Positions 1 to 7,190 of a stretch of 64,000 nucleotides of DNA are shown here, one piece after another. Location of the stretch: NCBI GenBank assembly GCA_965279195.1, contig CBDIHP010000036.1, positions 62,001 to 126,000 of the forward strand, given 5' to 3'. This DNA is from CBDIHP01 sp965279195. Lineage in GTDB: Bacteria; Planctomycetota; Planctomycetia; Isosphaerales; Isosphaeraceae. The notes beneath the pieces were generated by a model that saw only the letters and a list, made by a program, of their open reading frames with translations, was not told where the DNA came from and searched no databases. Made by a program: the position numbers and the translations under genes. How positions within the stretch are numbered: the first letter of the stretch is position 1; each line of letters opens with the position of its first letter.

Positions 1-192
1 GGTTGGAAGGGGGTACGCGGCGTGAGACGCTCACGTTGTTCGCTTATCTGATTATGTATTAATGTGCTGATCCGACCGTGTTGATTTTGCGCCACATGAT
101 TTGGTCTAAGTCGTTATTTTACTAGGTCTTAATAGCGATTTTTGGTATATTTTACCTGTCGGTTGAGGGTTCAATCGATGTGGGAATCGGCA

Positions 193-205
193 GGGGTAGC
201 AGCCC
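193..205 (+). repeat. GGGGTAGCAGCCC motif, copy 1 (5' leader)
   Basis: A 13-base motif placed about 50 bases before the start of the 68-aa gene. The identical 13 bases recur at 483-495 as the tip of a perfect hairpin. Here the flanks pair only imperfectly (three GC pairs, then a bulge and wobble pairs). Could be a leader regulatory hairpin. Confidence 0.45.
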
Positions 206-256
206 GTCGGAGCCCGCAAAAATTGCAAATCGTCATCGGCTACAAAGGAGCCTAAG

Positions 257-463
257 ATGACATTGGTCCCGGCGTATGGGCGCGACTACACCAGCAAGGC
301 GGCGGTCCAGAAGGACTTCGACGCGAACCTCGATTTCCTGTCGGCGGGGTACGGCGGGCGGGGGTACGTCACGAAGGCGGAGTTGAGGTCGATGGGCATC
401 CCGACCGTGAACGTCCGCTACAAGAAGAACACGCAGGTTTGCGTTCTCAAGACCACCGACTGA
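257..463 (+). CDS. Small hypothetical protein (68 aa), island
   Basis: Short ORF with a strong ribosome binding site (aaaggag, about 7 bases before the ATG), which is the main reason to accept it. The protein is basic, Gly/Tyr-rich in the middle (AGYGGRGYVTKAEL) and ends in a short strand-like segment with no signal peptide or membrane span. I recognise no domain. It is followed by a perfect 14-bp hairpin and then a sigma-region-4-like gene on the same strand, so the two may be co-transcribed with attenuation between them. Function unknown; existence of the gene likely, role not inferable. Confidence 0.6.
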   Translation: MTLVPAYGRDYTSKAAVQKDFDANLDFLSAGYGGRGYVTKAELRSMGIPTVNVRYKKNTQVCVLKTTD

Positions 464-471
464 AATGAGGC

Positions 472-506
472 GGGGCTTTGGTGGGGTAGCAGCCCACCAA
501 AGCCCC
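472..506 (+). terminator. Perfect 14-bp hairpin with GTAGCAG loop
   Basis: A 14-bp perfect stem (472-485 with 493-506) closes on the 7-base loop GTAGCAG, nine bases after the stop codon of the 68-aa gene and 34 bases before the next start. Downstream bases are TTGTCTTCTC, a weak U-tract. Probable terminator or attenuator; the loop and its closing pairs repeat the motif at 193-205. Confidence 0.6.
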
Positions 507-540
507 TTGTCTTCTCACCCCAAAGGAAGATGAGACGACC

Positions 541-1077
541 ATGAGCGAGCATAACCTCAACTGGTCAGAGATTCGAGACCGCTTCTGCGCCGAGTTCTTG
601 CCCGTCCTCAACAACGCCTGTCGGAAGGCGTTCGCCGGGGAGCCCGCGATCAAGCGGGAATCGGCTGGGGAGGAACTGGTCATGTCGGGCTGGGTCCTGT
701 GGAGGAAGTGTTTCCGAGCCCGGCGAGACCCGCACGAGGTCGGCTTGGAGCGGATGGCGCATTTCCTCATCCGCAAGATCCAGATCAAGCGGTTCGCACA
801 GCAGTTCTCCAGCGGCAAGAAGGATCCTTTGACCCACGCCGAACCCTTGCCGCCCACCATCGAGGCGACCCAGGCATCGCCCGTCGATCGTGCCGCCCAC
901 CGTGTCGACTTCGCGGAGTGGTTCGGGCGGCTCGAATTGAAGGAGCAACTGTTGATCCAAGGATTGATCCTCGGGCATTCGGTCAGCGACCTGTCGGAGA
1001 AACTCAAGATCCCGGTCTCACGGATTAACAAGATCCGATTGGAACTGGCGACCGGCTACGAACTTCGCGGAGAGTGA
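541..1077 (+). CDS. Sigma-region-4-like HTH protein (178 aa)
   Basis: Predicted cytoplasmic DNA-binding protein. The C-terminal part (about residues 120-172: DFAEWFGRLELKEQLLIQG, then SVSDLSEKLKIPVSRINKIR) has the layout of a sigma-70 region 4 helix-turn-helix. The central segment (DPHEVGLERMAHFLIRKI, then a Lys-rich KDPL stretch) matches the pattern of a protein family I associate with planctomycete accessory regions; this is recalled, not searched. No recognisable region 2, so it need not be a working sigma factor. SD (aaaggaag) lies about 10 bases before the ATG. Downstream of the 68-aa gene and a hairpin. Confidence 0.75.
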   Translation: MSEHNLNWSEIRDRFCAEFLPVLNNACRKAFAGEPAIKRESAGEELVMSGWVLWRKCFRARRDPHEVGLERMAHFLIRKIQIKRFAQQFSSGKKDPLTHAEPLPPTIEATQASPVDRAAHRVDFAEWFGRLELKEQLLIQGLILGHSVSDLSEKLKIPVSRINKIRLELATGYELRGE

Positions 1078-1279
1078 GATGATGCCCTGGGGTGAGTGCA
1101 TGGGTGCACTTGCCTCGGGGCGGTCTGACGCCTTCGAGCACCACCGCCCCGTTGGGACGGCAATGCAGAGGGGGCATCCATGCCCACACAAGACGCTCGG
1201 CATCGTGCCTCGCGATTGCGTGCTTGACTTGATGTACAGGCGTTCGTCATGATGTGGTCCCAATACTGGAGGACCACAC

Positions 1280-1522
1280 ATGGCGACGATTCAGCATTTT
1301 CACGACGGCAAGCGGTACACGATCGAGTTCCCGGGCGACGTGAGGGTGGTCCGGTCGAAGAAGATCGGCGAGGGGATGATCTGGTTGGGGCTCCCCAATG
1401 GGCGAGAGGAGCCGATCTTCGAGGAGCCGGGCGAATTGCTCGTGTCGCTGGCTCGTGAGGGTCGCTGGGGATTGAGGATCGTTTCTGTGGACGGGGAAGA
1501 AGTGTCGCCGATCCGGGCTTGA
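1280..1522 (+). CDS. Small hypothetical protein (80 aa)
   Basis: Compact soluble protein that looks all-beta: an N-terminal strand pair (MATIQHFHDGKRYTIEFPG), a central GMIWLGLPNGREEPIF segment and a C-terminal RIVSVDGEEVSPI strand. A GGAGG sequence precedes the ATG by about 8 bases. No known domain recognised. A second overlapping reading frame starting at 1249 is a shadow; this frame has the better ribosome site and a protein-like composition. Confidence 0.6.
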   Translation: MATIQHFHDGKRYTIEFPGDVRVVRSKKIGEGMIWLGLPNGREEPIFEEPGELLVSLAREGRWGLRIVSVDGEEVSPIRA

Positions 1523-1668
1523 TGGGTGGAGGTGGTGGACCCGGTCCGATTCTGTTTGCCGCCCGGCGGGCGGGATACGCTCACTCCGTTCTCTCGGTCG
1601 GAAGGGAGCGATATTTTTTTGGTGAGTCGAGAGCCGATCTAATCCCCCCCTAGACTCGGAACCCTAGC

Positions 1669-2127
1669 ATGATGACGCAACGACCGCAGAACATGTGCAC
1701 CACTTGTTTTTACCAGTGGCAGCCCAGGGGACATGATGTCTCCCCGAAATGTCCAAATTGCGGTGCCAGGACAACCACGACGGTCTTCGCCTACAATCTT
1801 GAACGGTTTCTCGCCCTGATCGTGATGTTGATACGGACCCTGATCTTCCCGATCACGGGTCCGATCATGCTGATCGGCTGGGGGTTGCCGTATCTGTTCA
1901 AGGGGCTGAATCGGCTCCGATTGCTGCTGGTCCGGTTCGGGCGTTGGCTATATCCGAGGTTGCTCGACCTCGGATACTGGCTGCGTATGAAGTTGGTCGA
2001 GTTCTGGCGATGGGTGACGGACCTGGATTCGGACCGGATCGGTTCTTACGTGGCGAAACTGGTCGTGATCGTCATCGGCTCGACGCTGTCGCTGATCCTC
2101 GTGATCAAGGTCATCACAGGTAGGTGA
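1669..2127 (+). CDS. Zinc-ribbon membrane protein (152 aa)
   Basis: N-terminal zinc ribbon with CTTC near residue 11 and CPNC near residue 30 (CxxC - about 17 - CxxC), followed by a long hydrophobic region that likely crosses the membrane twice (about residues 46-75), an amphipathic Trp/Arg-rich linker and a C-terminal hydrophobic helix (about 130-150). A cytosolic zinc finger tethered to the membrane suggests sensing or scaffolding, but the function is unknown. The ORF may start at the second ATG. It abuts the next gene, which is convergent, with no intergenic space. Confidence 0.7.
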   Translation: MMTQRPQNMCTTCFYQWQPRGHDVSPKCPNCGARTTTTVFAYNLERFLALIVMLIRTLIFPITGPIMLIGWGLPYLFKGLNRLRLLLVRFGRWLYPRLLDLGYWLRMKLVEFWRWVTDLDSDRIGSYVAKLVVIVIGSTLSLILVIKVITGR

Positions 2128-2328
2128 TCACTTGCGATTCTTGACCGACTCTCGGAACTGATCCCGTTTGAGGCGATAGTTCAGGAATCCGAGGACGAGC
2201 CAGCCGCCGGAGATCGTGGCTCCGATGTAGGCGACGATGGGGTCGCCGGAGAGCATGGAGGCGACTGAGGTGCCGACCGCGACCAGGGCGGGTGGGCAGT
2301 ACGATTCGATGATGCTGTGAACGGACAT
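2128..2328 (-). CDS. Small membrane protein (66 aa), holin-like size
   Basis: Short protein with one or two hydrophobic segments (about residues 10-28 and 30-48) and a strongly basic C-terminus (NYRLKRDQFRESVKNRK). SD ggaga sits 8 bases before the ATG. Tail-to-tail with the zinc-ribbon gene. Size and layout resemble phage holins or small inner-membrane proteins, but there is no lysis gene nearby, so I only call it a membrane protein. Confidence 0.6.
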   Translation of the reverse strand: MSVHSIIESYCPPALVAVGTSVASMLSGDPIVAYIGATISGGWLVLGFLNYRLKRDQFRESVKNRK

Positions 2329-2411
2329 GGTGCGGTCTCCTTTCTTGTCCCGTATGTATTCATGACTGGGACGAAAAGATCACCGCCTTCGGCTAGATTG
2401 CAGAAGCCCGT

Positions 2412-4208
2412 TCAGTCAGCAATCTCAAGTTGACGACGGTTGTATTCCCGGATCTTCTCGCAGATTCGAAGGATCTCGCCGTGTAGAATCTTATCATTTT
2501 CAAGAATGTCTTTGGTCCAAGACTCACACACCAATTCCGCGATCTCGGTCTTGCTCACGGCGGACTTTCGATTCTTCTTCGTCGTGATGAACTCGATAAC
2601 GTTGTCCTTGGGTCCGGGCAGGGTCCATGCACTTTTCGTGCTGGGCTCGACATCCGGGAACACAGCCGACAGGAGCAAATCCGGCGGCATGAAATTCTCG
2701 ATCTCCTTATGCTGTGTGACCCAGTGGTGTCCTTCGATCTTTACGACCTCGGCGATGACTCGTTCGACTCGTCCTTTCAAGGACGAACTCTCCATTTTGT
2801 CTCGGTCCATGACCACGATTACGTTGCGATTGATTCGCAATGCTTGAATCCTTCGGTTTTCGGAATCGCGTTCTGCCTCACTCGGCGGGTCGTATGTCAG
2901 ATGACTCAGGAGCGTTCCTGAGGAGAAAGCAAACGTGAAGTCAACGTGCTCATTCAATTCCGAATCCACAAGTTTGATCCAGTGTTTCAGATAGATCCGG
3001 TCTGAAGGTCCTTCGACCCAGATGATACAGTTGGATTGGAGCAGGTCGCTCGCCCGGATATCCAAATCGTCAAAGACCGCGCAGTTCTGGGCATAAGTCG
3101 AGATTGGAATGACTTCTGCCTTCTGACCATCATGCACGACATGAAGGAATTGGACTCCTTTGTCATGACTGAACATATCGATTGCAACGTGCGAGTGTGT
3201 CGTTATGGCGAAATGACAATATTTCTCGTCGGCGAACTTACGGAGATAGGAGAACAATTTTCTTTGCAGCGCCGGGTGGAGGTTGTTCTCAAGTTCCTCA
3301 AAAAGAAAGAAGCATCTTCTGGGGTCAACTCCTCCGATGAACGGCACACAGTAGAGGGTCATCAGCACCAAGATGATGGTCTTGATTCCACTTCCCATTT
3401 TGGAGAGAGGTATCAGTGTACCATCCTTTTCCTTCAGTAAGACCTCGAAGTCGCCGGACTCCTCATTCTGAAGCGCGGAAATGTCCACGTAATTCATGCG
3501 AGGCGAACAAATCTTATTCAGTTCACCCAGCAGTACTTCTTTGACCAAATTTATCTTCTCTCTGTCATGTCGATTGAGCATGTAGGTTAAAATAGTAGTC
3601 GCATTGGCACCGTTTGGCTGGAGATCATCAATGGAGAGTTCTTTCCGATTTGCCTTGGAGAAATTAACCTCTTCAGCAACAATGTTGCGTTCAGCAGAAA
3701 TTCTAAAATATCTGAACTGTTTATATTTCTCAATAGATGGAGAAAATGATTGTTCTAATGAATTTCGAAGTATCTGATAATTAGACGCCAGCATGTCTTG
3801 CTCGATAATGAGACTGTATTTCCTTCTGCGTGACGCCAGCCAAAAAGCACTCTCGCCGAACTTCGACTTGTCTCGGGTCAATTTTTGGTAGATTGAATTC
3901 TCGGAATTCCCCTGGTCTAATAACGCTTCTCGCTCCATCTGTCGATAGACTTCCGCTTGCACGTTCTTGTAGTTCTGCCCATGCGGAAGCCCCAAAACAA
4001 TGCTGGACTCGACGTAATTGCGATGTGGAGCAACCAGTAGAGTTTCCGGGATTGTGAAATATTGAAGCATATCTAAGAGTGTTGTTTTTCCTGTATTATT
4101 TTGTCCTATGATTACATTGAAACGTGTAATTCGATCAAATCCTTCCAGTGATTCGCCGAAGCATTTGAAATGCGATACCTTGATGGAAAGATTGTGGAAC
4201 TCCGACAT
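2412..4208 (-). CDS. OLD-family-like AAA ATPase / TOPRIM nuclease (598 aa)
   Basis: Predicted ATP-dependent nuclease. The N-terminal half is an SMC/RecF-like ATPase: Walker A GQNNTGKT (residues 35-42), signature-like GSGIKT (about 272), Walker B FFLFEE (about 300-305) and an H-loop ITTHSH (335-340). The C-terminal half is a TOPRIM domain: WVEGPSDR (E399) and VVMDRDK (D468, D470). This is the architecture of OLD-family nucleases and Gabija GajA. No UvrD-like GajB gene adjoins it, so it is probably a solitary OLD-type phage-defence or DNA-processing enzyme. Start fixed by a strong SD (ggagg). The gene is visibly AT-richer than the core genes, consistent with transfer. Confidence 0.85.
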   Translation of the reverse strand: MSEFHNLSIKVSHFKCFGESLEGFDRITRFNVIIGQNNTGKTTLLDMLQYFTIPETLLVAPHRNYVESSIVLGLPHGQNYKNVQAEVYRQMEREALLDQGNSENSIYQKLTRDKSKFGESAFWLASRRRKYSLIIEQDMLASNYQILRNSLEQSFSPSIEKYKQFRYFRISAERNIVAEEVNFSKANRKELSIDDLQPNGANATTILTYMLNRHDREKINLVKEVLLGELNKICSPRMNYVDISALQNEESGDFEVLLKEKDGTLIPLSKMGSGIKTIILVLMTLYCVPFIGGVDPRRCFFLFEELENNLHPALQRKLFSYLRKFADEKYCHFAITTHSHVAIDMFSHDKGVQFLHVVHDGQKAEVIPISTYAQNCAVFDDLDIRASDLLQSNCIIWVEGPSDRIYLKHWIKLVDSELNEHVDFTFAFSSGTLLSHLTYDPPSEAERDSENRRIQALRINRNVIVVMDRDKMESSSLKGRVERVIAEVVKIEGHHWVTQHKEIENFMPPDLLLSAVFPDVEPSTKSAWTLPGPKDNVIEFITTKKNRKSAVSKTEIAELVCESWTKDILENDKILHGEILRICEKIREYNRRQLEIAD

Positions 4209-4466
4209 TGCGTATCCTCCGACCAGTGGTTGCTACTGCTCCCATAAAATTGTAACCCATAAAAACGATCTTGTCAGCGTCTAGTCAACAACCAGCTCGG
4301 GAGCGAGCAGCGGGGGGACGGCGGGCAACGGGGGGGCTTCCTGGTCTTGGTTCTTCGTCGGATTCGCTGTGGGCTCTAGGATCGCTTCTAATCCGCTGTC
4401 GGGCAGCACACGATAGATTCCACTCTGATGGTGCTGGCGAACGCTCAGAACGGCTGCCAGGGGCTT

Positions 4467-4489
4467 CCTAGGGCTTCGCTATCCCTAGG
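4467..4489 (+). repeat. Hairpin with CTTCGCT loop
   Basis: A 7-bp stem CCTAGGG/CCCTAGG encloses the loop CTTCGCTAT. The loop is the complement-like core (AGCGAAG) of the two hairpins at 4599-4631 and 4633-4658, although the stems are unrelated. Confidence 0.55.
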
Positions 4490-4598
4490 GTTCAAACCTG
4501 ACGTGACCTTGACCGCTGATGACGACTGTTGACCACTCTGGTGGTGCTGACCGCTATCATCCTTCCCCTACAGATAAGCGACAGTCCACAGGTAGTGT

Positions 4599-4631
4599 GT
4601 CCAGGGGACGAGCGAAGCGAGTTGCCTGGAC
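4599..4631 (+). repeat. Hairpin with GAGCGAAGCGAG loop, copy 1
   Basis: Outer stem GTCCAGG/CCTGGAC (7 bp) surrounds the 12-base core GAGCGAAGCGAG (4610-4621), flanked by four bases on one side and three on the other. The core is itself an imperfect palindrome. Confidence 0.6.
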
Positions 4632-4632
4632 C

Positions 4633-4658
4633 GGTTAGCGAGCGAAGCGAGTCTAACC
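4633..4658 (+). repeat. Hairpin with GAGCGAAGCGAG loop, copy 2
   Basis: Outer stem GGTTAG/CTAACC (6 bp) surrounds the same 12-base core GAGCGAAGCGAG (4640-4651). It lies one base after the previous hairpin: the loop is conserved while the stem differs completely, so the pairing rather than the stem sequence has been kept. Confidence 0.6.
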
Positions 4659-5127
4659 TTCTCGTTCCCACCGTCGTGATCGACTCTCGTTCCCACCAGG
4701 TTCAATCCTTGGTCTCGCTGAGCGGAGCGAAGCACAAATGCCATTCCCTACCGTTCTCCGATTTTCACTCACGATCACTTCGAGTGTTTATATTAATCGT
4801 TCCTTATTGTCTCGTTCATACATTTCAACTATAATTGTATCAAAAACGGAGAACATCTCCCGAAAAATGGGTGATTTCGCCACCAAAACCGGTGAATCAC
4901 GAAAAATCGACCGTATCAATACCGGCGAGTGCCGATTTCCCAGACGGCTTCATCAGCGGCAGAATCCGGTTTTGGATGCCCTGGTTATTGCTCTCGGTCA
5001 AGAGTGGCATGATTGGGTGGGAGAGAATGATATGATTTTGGATATTTTTGAAATATTTTTCAAGAAATTGGAATTCTCTTACTACATTAAGATGTAATGC
5101 TATTAATTTTATTTTTTAGGAGTCAAC

Positions 5128-5946
5128 ATGACGGATTTAGAGTTAGCATCAAAGCGATACGTCGCACTATTGGGCACGACCAGGAATTCACCACTCACCC
5201 TGAACGAACGATTGGTCTACTCTCACCTGGTCTATCAGGCAAGGTTCGACTCGGCTTCCAAGATTAGTTGGATATCATTCGGGACGGGCTTGAAATGGGA
5301 AACGGTTCAAGCATGTCTCCTGAGACTGATGGGGTACGGGCTGGTCTCCCAGGAAGAGAATGTGTATGCAGCCGTTGAACCCTGTGGGGATCGTTGGACC
5401 TGGTTTGCTTTGAGGAAGGGTCATGCAACGCTGAAATGGCACAAACGTTTCCCCTTTACGAAAATATTTCTTCCTTCCGATAAGTCACCTCTGACCGATA
5501 AGCAGAACGCGGTATATTGGTATCTGGCGAAGGAAGCCGACAAGGACGGGATTGTTCGCGGGTTATCAATCAGGGGAGCATCGCGATTGTTATCGATCAC
5601 TCCGCAAACATTTAGCGGAGCCCTCGAAGTGTTGCGCGACCATCGTCTGATCCGGAAGACCCGGAAGGGCAGTCCGGTCCTGCTCGTTCAGGTTTTCGCA
5701 ATGCCTCTTGAATTCACTCTTGGCAAGGATTCCAAGCCGAGTGTCGACCTGAGTCCTGATGAAATCGTGTGGGAGGATGATCCGGTCCCCCATGTGATCG
5801 AGGTTGTCGAAACCAAGAAAGAGCCCGAGCCGTATGATTTTGAAGCGGATGCTTCTGAATCTGCCAAACCCACGAAACCTGTAGCAAAGCACAAATCGAT
5901 GGATTATCTACTAAATGGACTTGGAATTGATTATAAATTATCGTGA
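5128..5946 (+). CDS. Double winged-helix replication-initiator-like protein (272 aa)
   Basis: Two similar helix-turn-helix units occur in tandem: residues about 22-76 (LTLNERLVYSHLVYQA ... VQACLLRLMGYGLV) and about 125-180 (LTDKQNAVYWYLAKEA ... FSGALEVLRDHRLI). This layout resembles plasmid or phage replication initiators and DnaD/RepA-like winged-helix proteins. The C-terminal 70 residues are acidic and proline-rich, ending in a short conserved-looking tail (MDYLLNGLGIDYKL) that could be a partner-binding peptide. SD aggag lies 8 bases before the ATG. It follows an AT-rich intergenic region. Could alternatively be a transcription regulator. Confidence 0.6.
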   Translation: MTDLELASKRYVALLGTTRNSPLTLNERLVYSHLVYQARFDSASKISWISFGTGLKWETVQACLLRLMGYGLVSQEENVYAAVEPCGDRWTWFALRKGHATLKWHKRFPFTKIFLPSDKSPLTDKQNAVYWYLAKEADKDGIVRGLSIRGASRLLSITPQTFSGALEVLRDHRLIRKTRKGSPVLLVQVFAMPLEFTLGKDSKPSVDLSPDEIVWEDDPVPHVIEVVETKKEPEPYDFEADASESAKPTKPVAKHKSMDYLLNGLGIDYKLS

Positions 5947-5952
5947 CCAGTC

Positions 5953-5987
5953 GAAGAGAACCGGAGTCACAGCCGCCGGTTCTCTTC
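5953..5987 (+). terminator. 12-bp hairpin terminator after winged-helix gene
   Basis: GAAGAGAACCGG (5953-5964) pairs perfectly with CCGGTTCTCTTC (5976-5987) across an 11-base loop, starting 7 bases after the stop codon. There is little U-tract on the plus strand. Confidence 0.65.
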
Positions 5988-6077
5988 TAGAATTAGTATT
6001 GAGGATTAGCACACTTTGAGAGGTTCGGAGTCCTCAATCATGTTCGCGAAGTGGTATCCTGTATAAGGTCCTCAAAC

Positions 6078-6117
6078 AGAGAAAACCCAGTGGGATTAAC
6101 GACCCCCTGGGATTCTC
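6078..6117. terminator. Hairpin with GATTAACGAC loop, copy 1
   Basis: An imperfect stem (agagaaaacccagtgg with cccctgggattctct) closes on the loop GATTAACGAC. It lies between the convergent ends of the winged-helix gene and the membrane/coiled-coil gene, so it may terminate either. The loop sequence recurs at about 7071-7080. Confidence 0.55.
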
Positions 6118-6203
6118 TTGCTGTGGGATAGGACCTTACTGCTTAGAAACCAAATAGATCGAGCGACTACACTACGAAACGAAAAACCGATTGAGTTGCG
6201 ATA

Positions 6204-6959
6204 TTAGGATTTTTCCGGCGTGCCGATTCTCTCTGGCTCAGAATCTCCGCCTGTCGTAATCGATGGAATGCCATTTCGCTCAATCAACTGAAGGTATGTT
6301 TCTACTTTATCTATATTCATTTTCAAGTATTTCTTTTGTTCTTTCAGGGTCTTCAGTTGTTTTTCTACCGCTTTGATATTTCTCTCCAACATTGAAGAAA
6401 CCCTTCTTCTTCTGTATGCTCCAATCCCAATGTATGCACTCGTGAAGAGAGAGAGGATCAGGATCGCCACCGAGATTGCCGTGTCATTTTTTGCTTGCAC
6501 GCTCTCGTATCCTTTGACCCCCTTTCCTCGAACCTCAATGATCGGTTTTTGGGGAATCGATTCCTTTGACCGAACAAGTGCAGAAACTTGGACTGATTCA
6601 TTCGGGTTCAGCAGTTTGAATCTAATTGATAATTTATCTCCATTGATTTCCCGACTGGCAGCCATGATCTCCGGGGATACTCTCGCCTCATCAAACGCAC
6701 CACTTGGCATCTTTATAAGTACATCGACTTCTTCAACCTCTTTGCTGCCACCATTCTGGATCTTTAAGTTGAAGACCCCGACTTCCTCTTTCTCGCCTTT
6801 GAACGGCAAGACTTCCGAGGCGTTCCAGTAAAGATCGGGCTTGCTCGTAAAGTAGCTTGTCACCAAGCCACCGAAGACTGCCGCCAGGATTGCCGAAGTT
6901 CCCCATCCGGCGACGGTAATCCACTGGTCCTTCGACAGCTTCGATAACACGTTTGCCAT
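6204..6959 (-). CDS. Two-TM protein with extracytoplasmic beta domain and coiled coil (251 aa)
   Basis: Topology can be read directly: an N-terminal TM helix (about residues 14-36, WITVAGWGTSAILAAVFGG), a beta-rich domain of about 115 residues resembling an Ig/DUF11-type fold, a second TM helix (about 160-180, AISVAILILSLFTSAYIGIG), then RRRR and a long charged coiled coil (about 186-230). SD aaaggaag precedes the ATG. AT-rich codon use places it with the island genes. It may act as a membrane partner or anchor for the nearby effector-like protein at 7191-8081, but the 231-bp gap argues against tight coupling. Function unknown. Confidence 0.65.
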   Translation of the reverse strand: MANVLSKLSKDQWITVAGWGTSAILAAVFGGLVTSYFTSKPDLYWNASEVLPFKGEKEEVGVFNLKIQNGGSKEVEEVDVLIKMPSGAFDEARVSPEIMAASREINGDKLSIRFKLLNPNESVQVSALVRSKESIPQKPIIEVRGKGVKGYESVQAKNDTAISVAILILSLFTSAYIGIGAYRRRRVSSMLERNIKAVEKQLKTLKEQKKYLKMNIDKVETYLQLIERNGIPSITTGGDSEPERIGTPEKS

Positions 6960-7053
6960 TGGACTTCCTTTGCCTCGTCAGTCCATCAAGACAGAAATCG
7001 GGATAGATTTTATCGTGGTGACTTCGATCTTACAACTTTCGTCGCTTGAAGAA

Positions 7054-7098
7054 CGAAGGAACCTAGGGCGGATTAACGACCGGTCCCTGGGTCCTTCG
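7054..7098. terminator. Hairpin with GATTAACGAC loop, copy 2
   Basis: Stem arms cgaaggaacctaggg and ccctgggtccttcg enclose a loop containing GATTAACGAC, the same ten bases as in the hairpin at 6078-6117. It lies in the gap between two minus-strand genes (starts 6959 and ends 7191), so it can serve as the terminator of the upstream 7191-8081 gene. Confidence 0.55.
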
Positions 7099-7190
7099 GA
7101 ACGTATACTTTCAGGATGTTTCGTTTCGTCAACTCGATTTTATATAGCCCTCATTGCGCAAAAATCCACGGTGTCGTGTGCGGAACACGT

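Larger units (their letters stand above)
4209..5127. other. Non-coding divergent region with hairpins and AT-rich stretch
   Basis: About 920 bases between two divergent genes. The first half holds structured GC-rich DNA with hairpins whose loops contain CTTCGCT or GAGCGAAGCGAG; the second half (about 4790-5127) becomes AT-rich with A/T runs near 5030-5060 and directly precedes the winged-helix gene at 5128. Short ORFs here lack good ribosome sites and convincing composition. Plausible roles: divergent promoters, small RNAs, or a replication origin for the element. No clear iteron array was seen. Confidence 0.5.

Noticed and set aside
1669..2328. Holin/lysis cassette
   Set aside because: Small membrane proteins exist, but no endolysin follows and the two genes are convergent.
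2412..4208. Gabija system
   Set aside because: The GajA-like architecture is present, but no UvrD-like GajB is adjacent on either side.
4529..5097. Short frames between the OLD-like gene and the winged-helix gene
   Set aside because: Overlap structured hairpin DNA, weak or no ribosome sites, no protein-like pattern.
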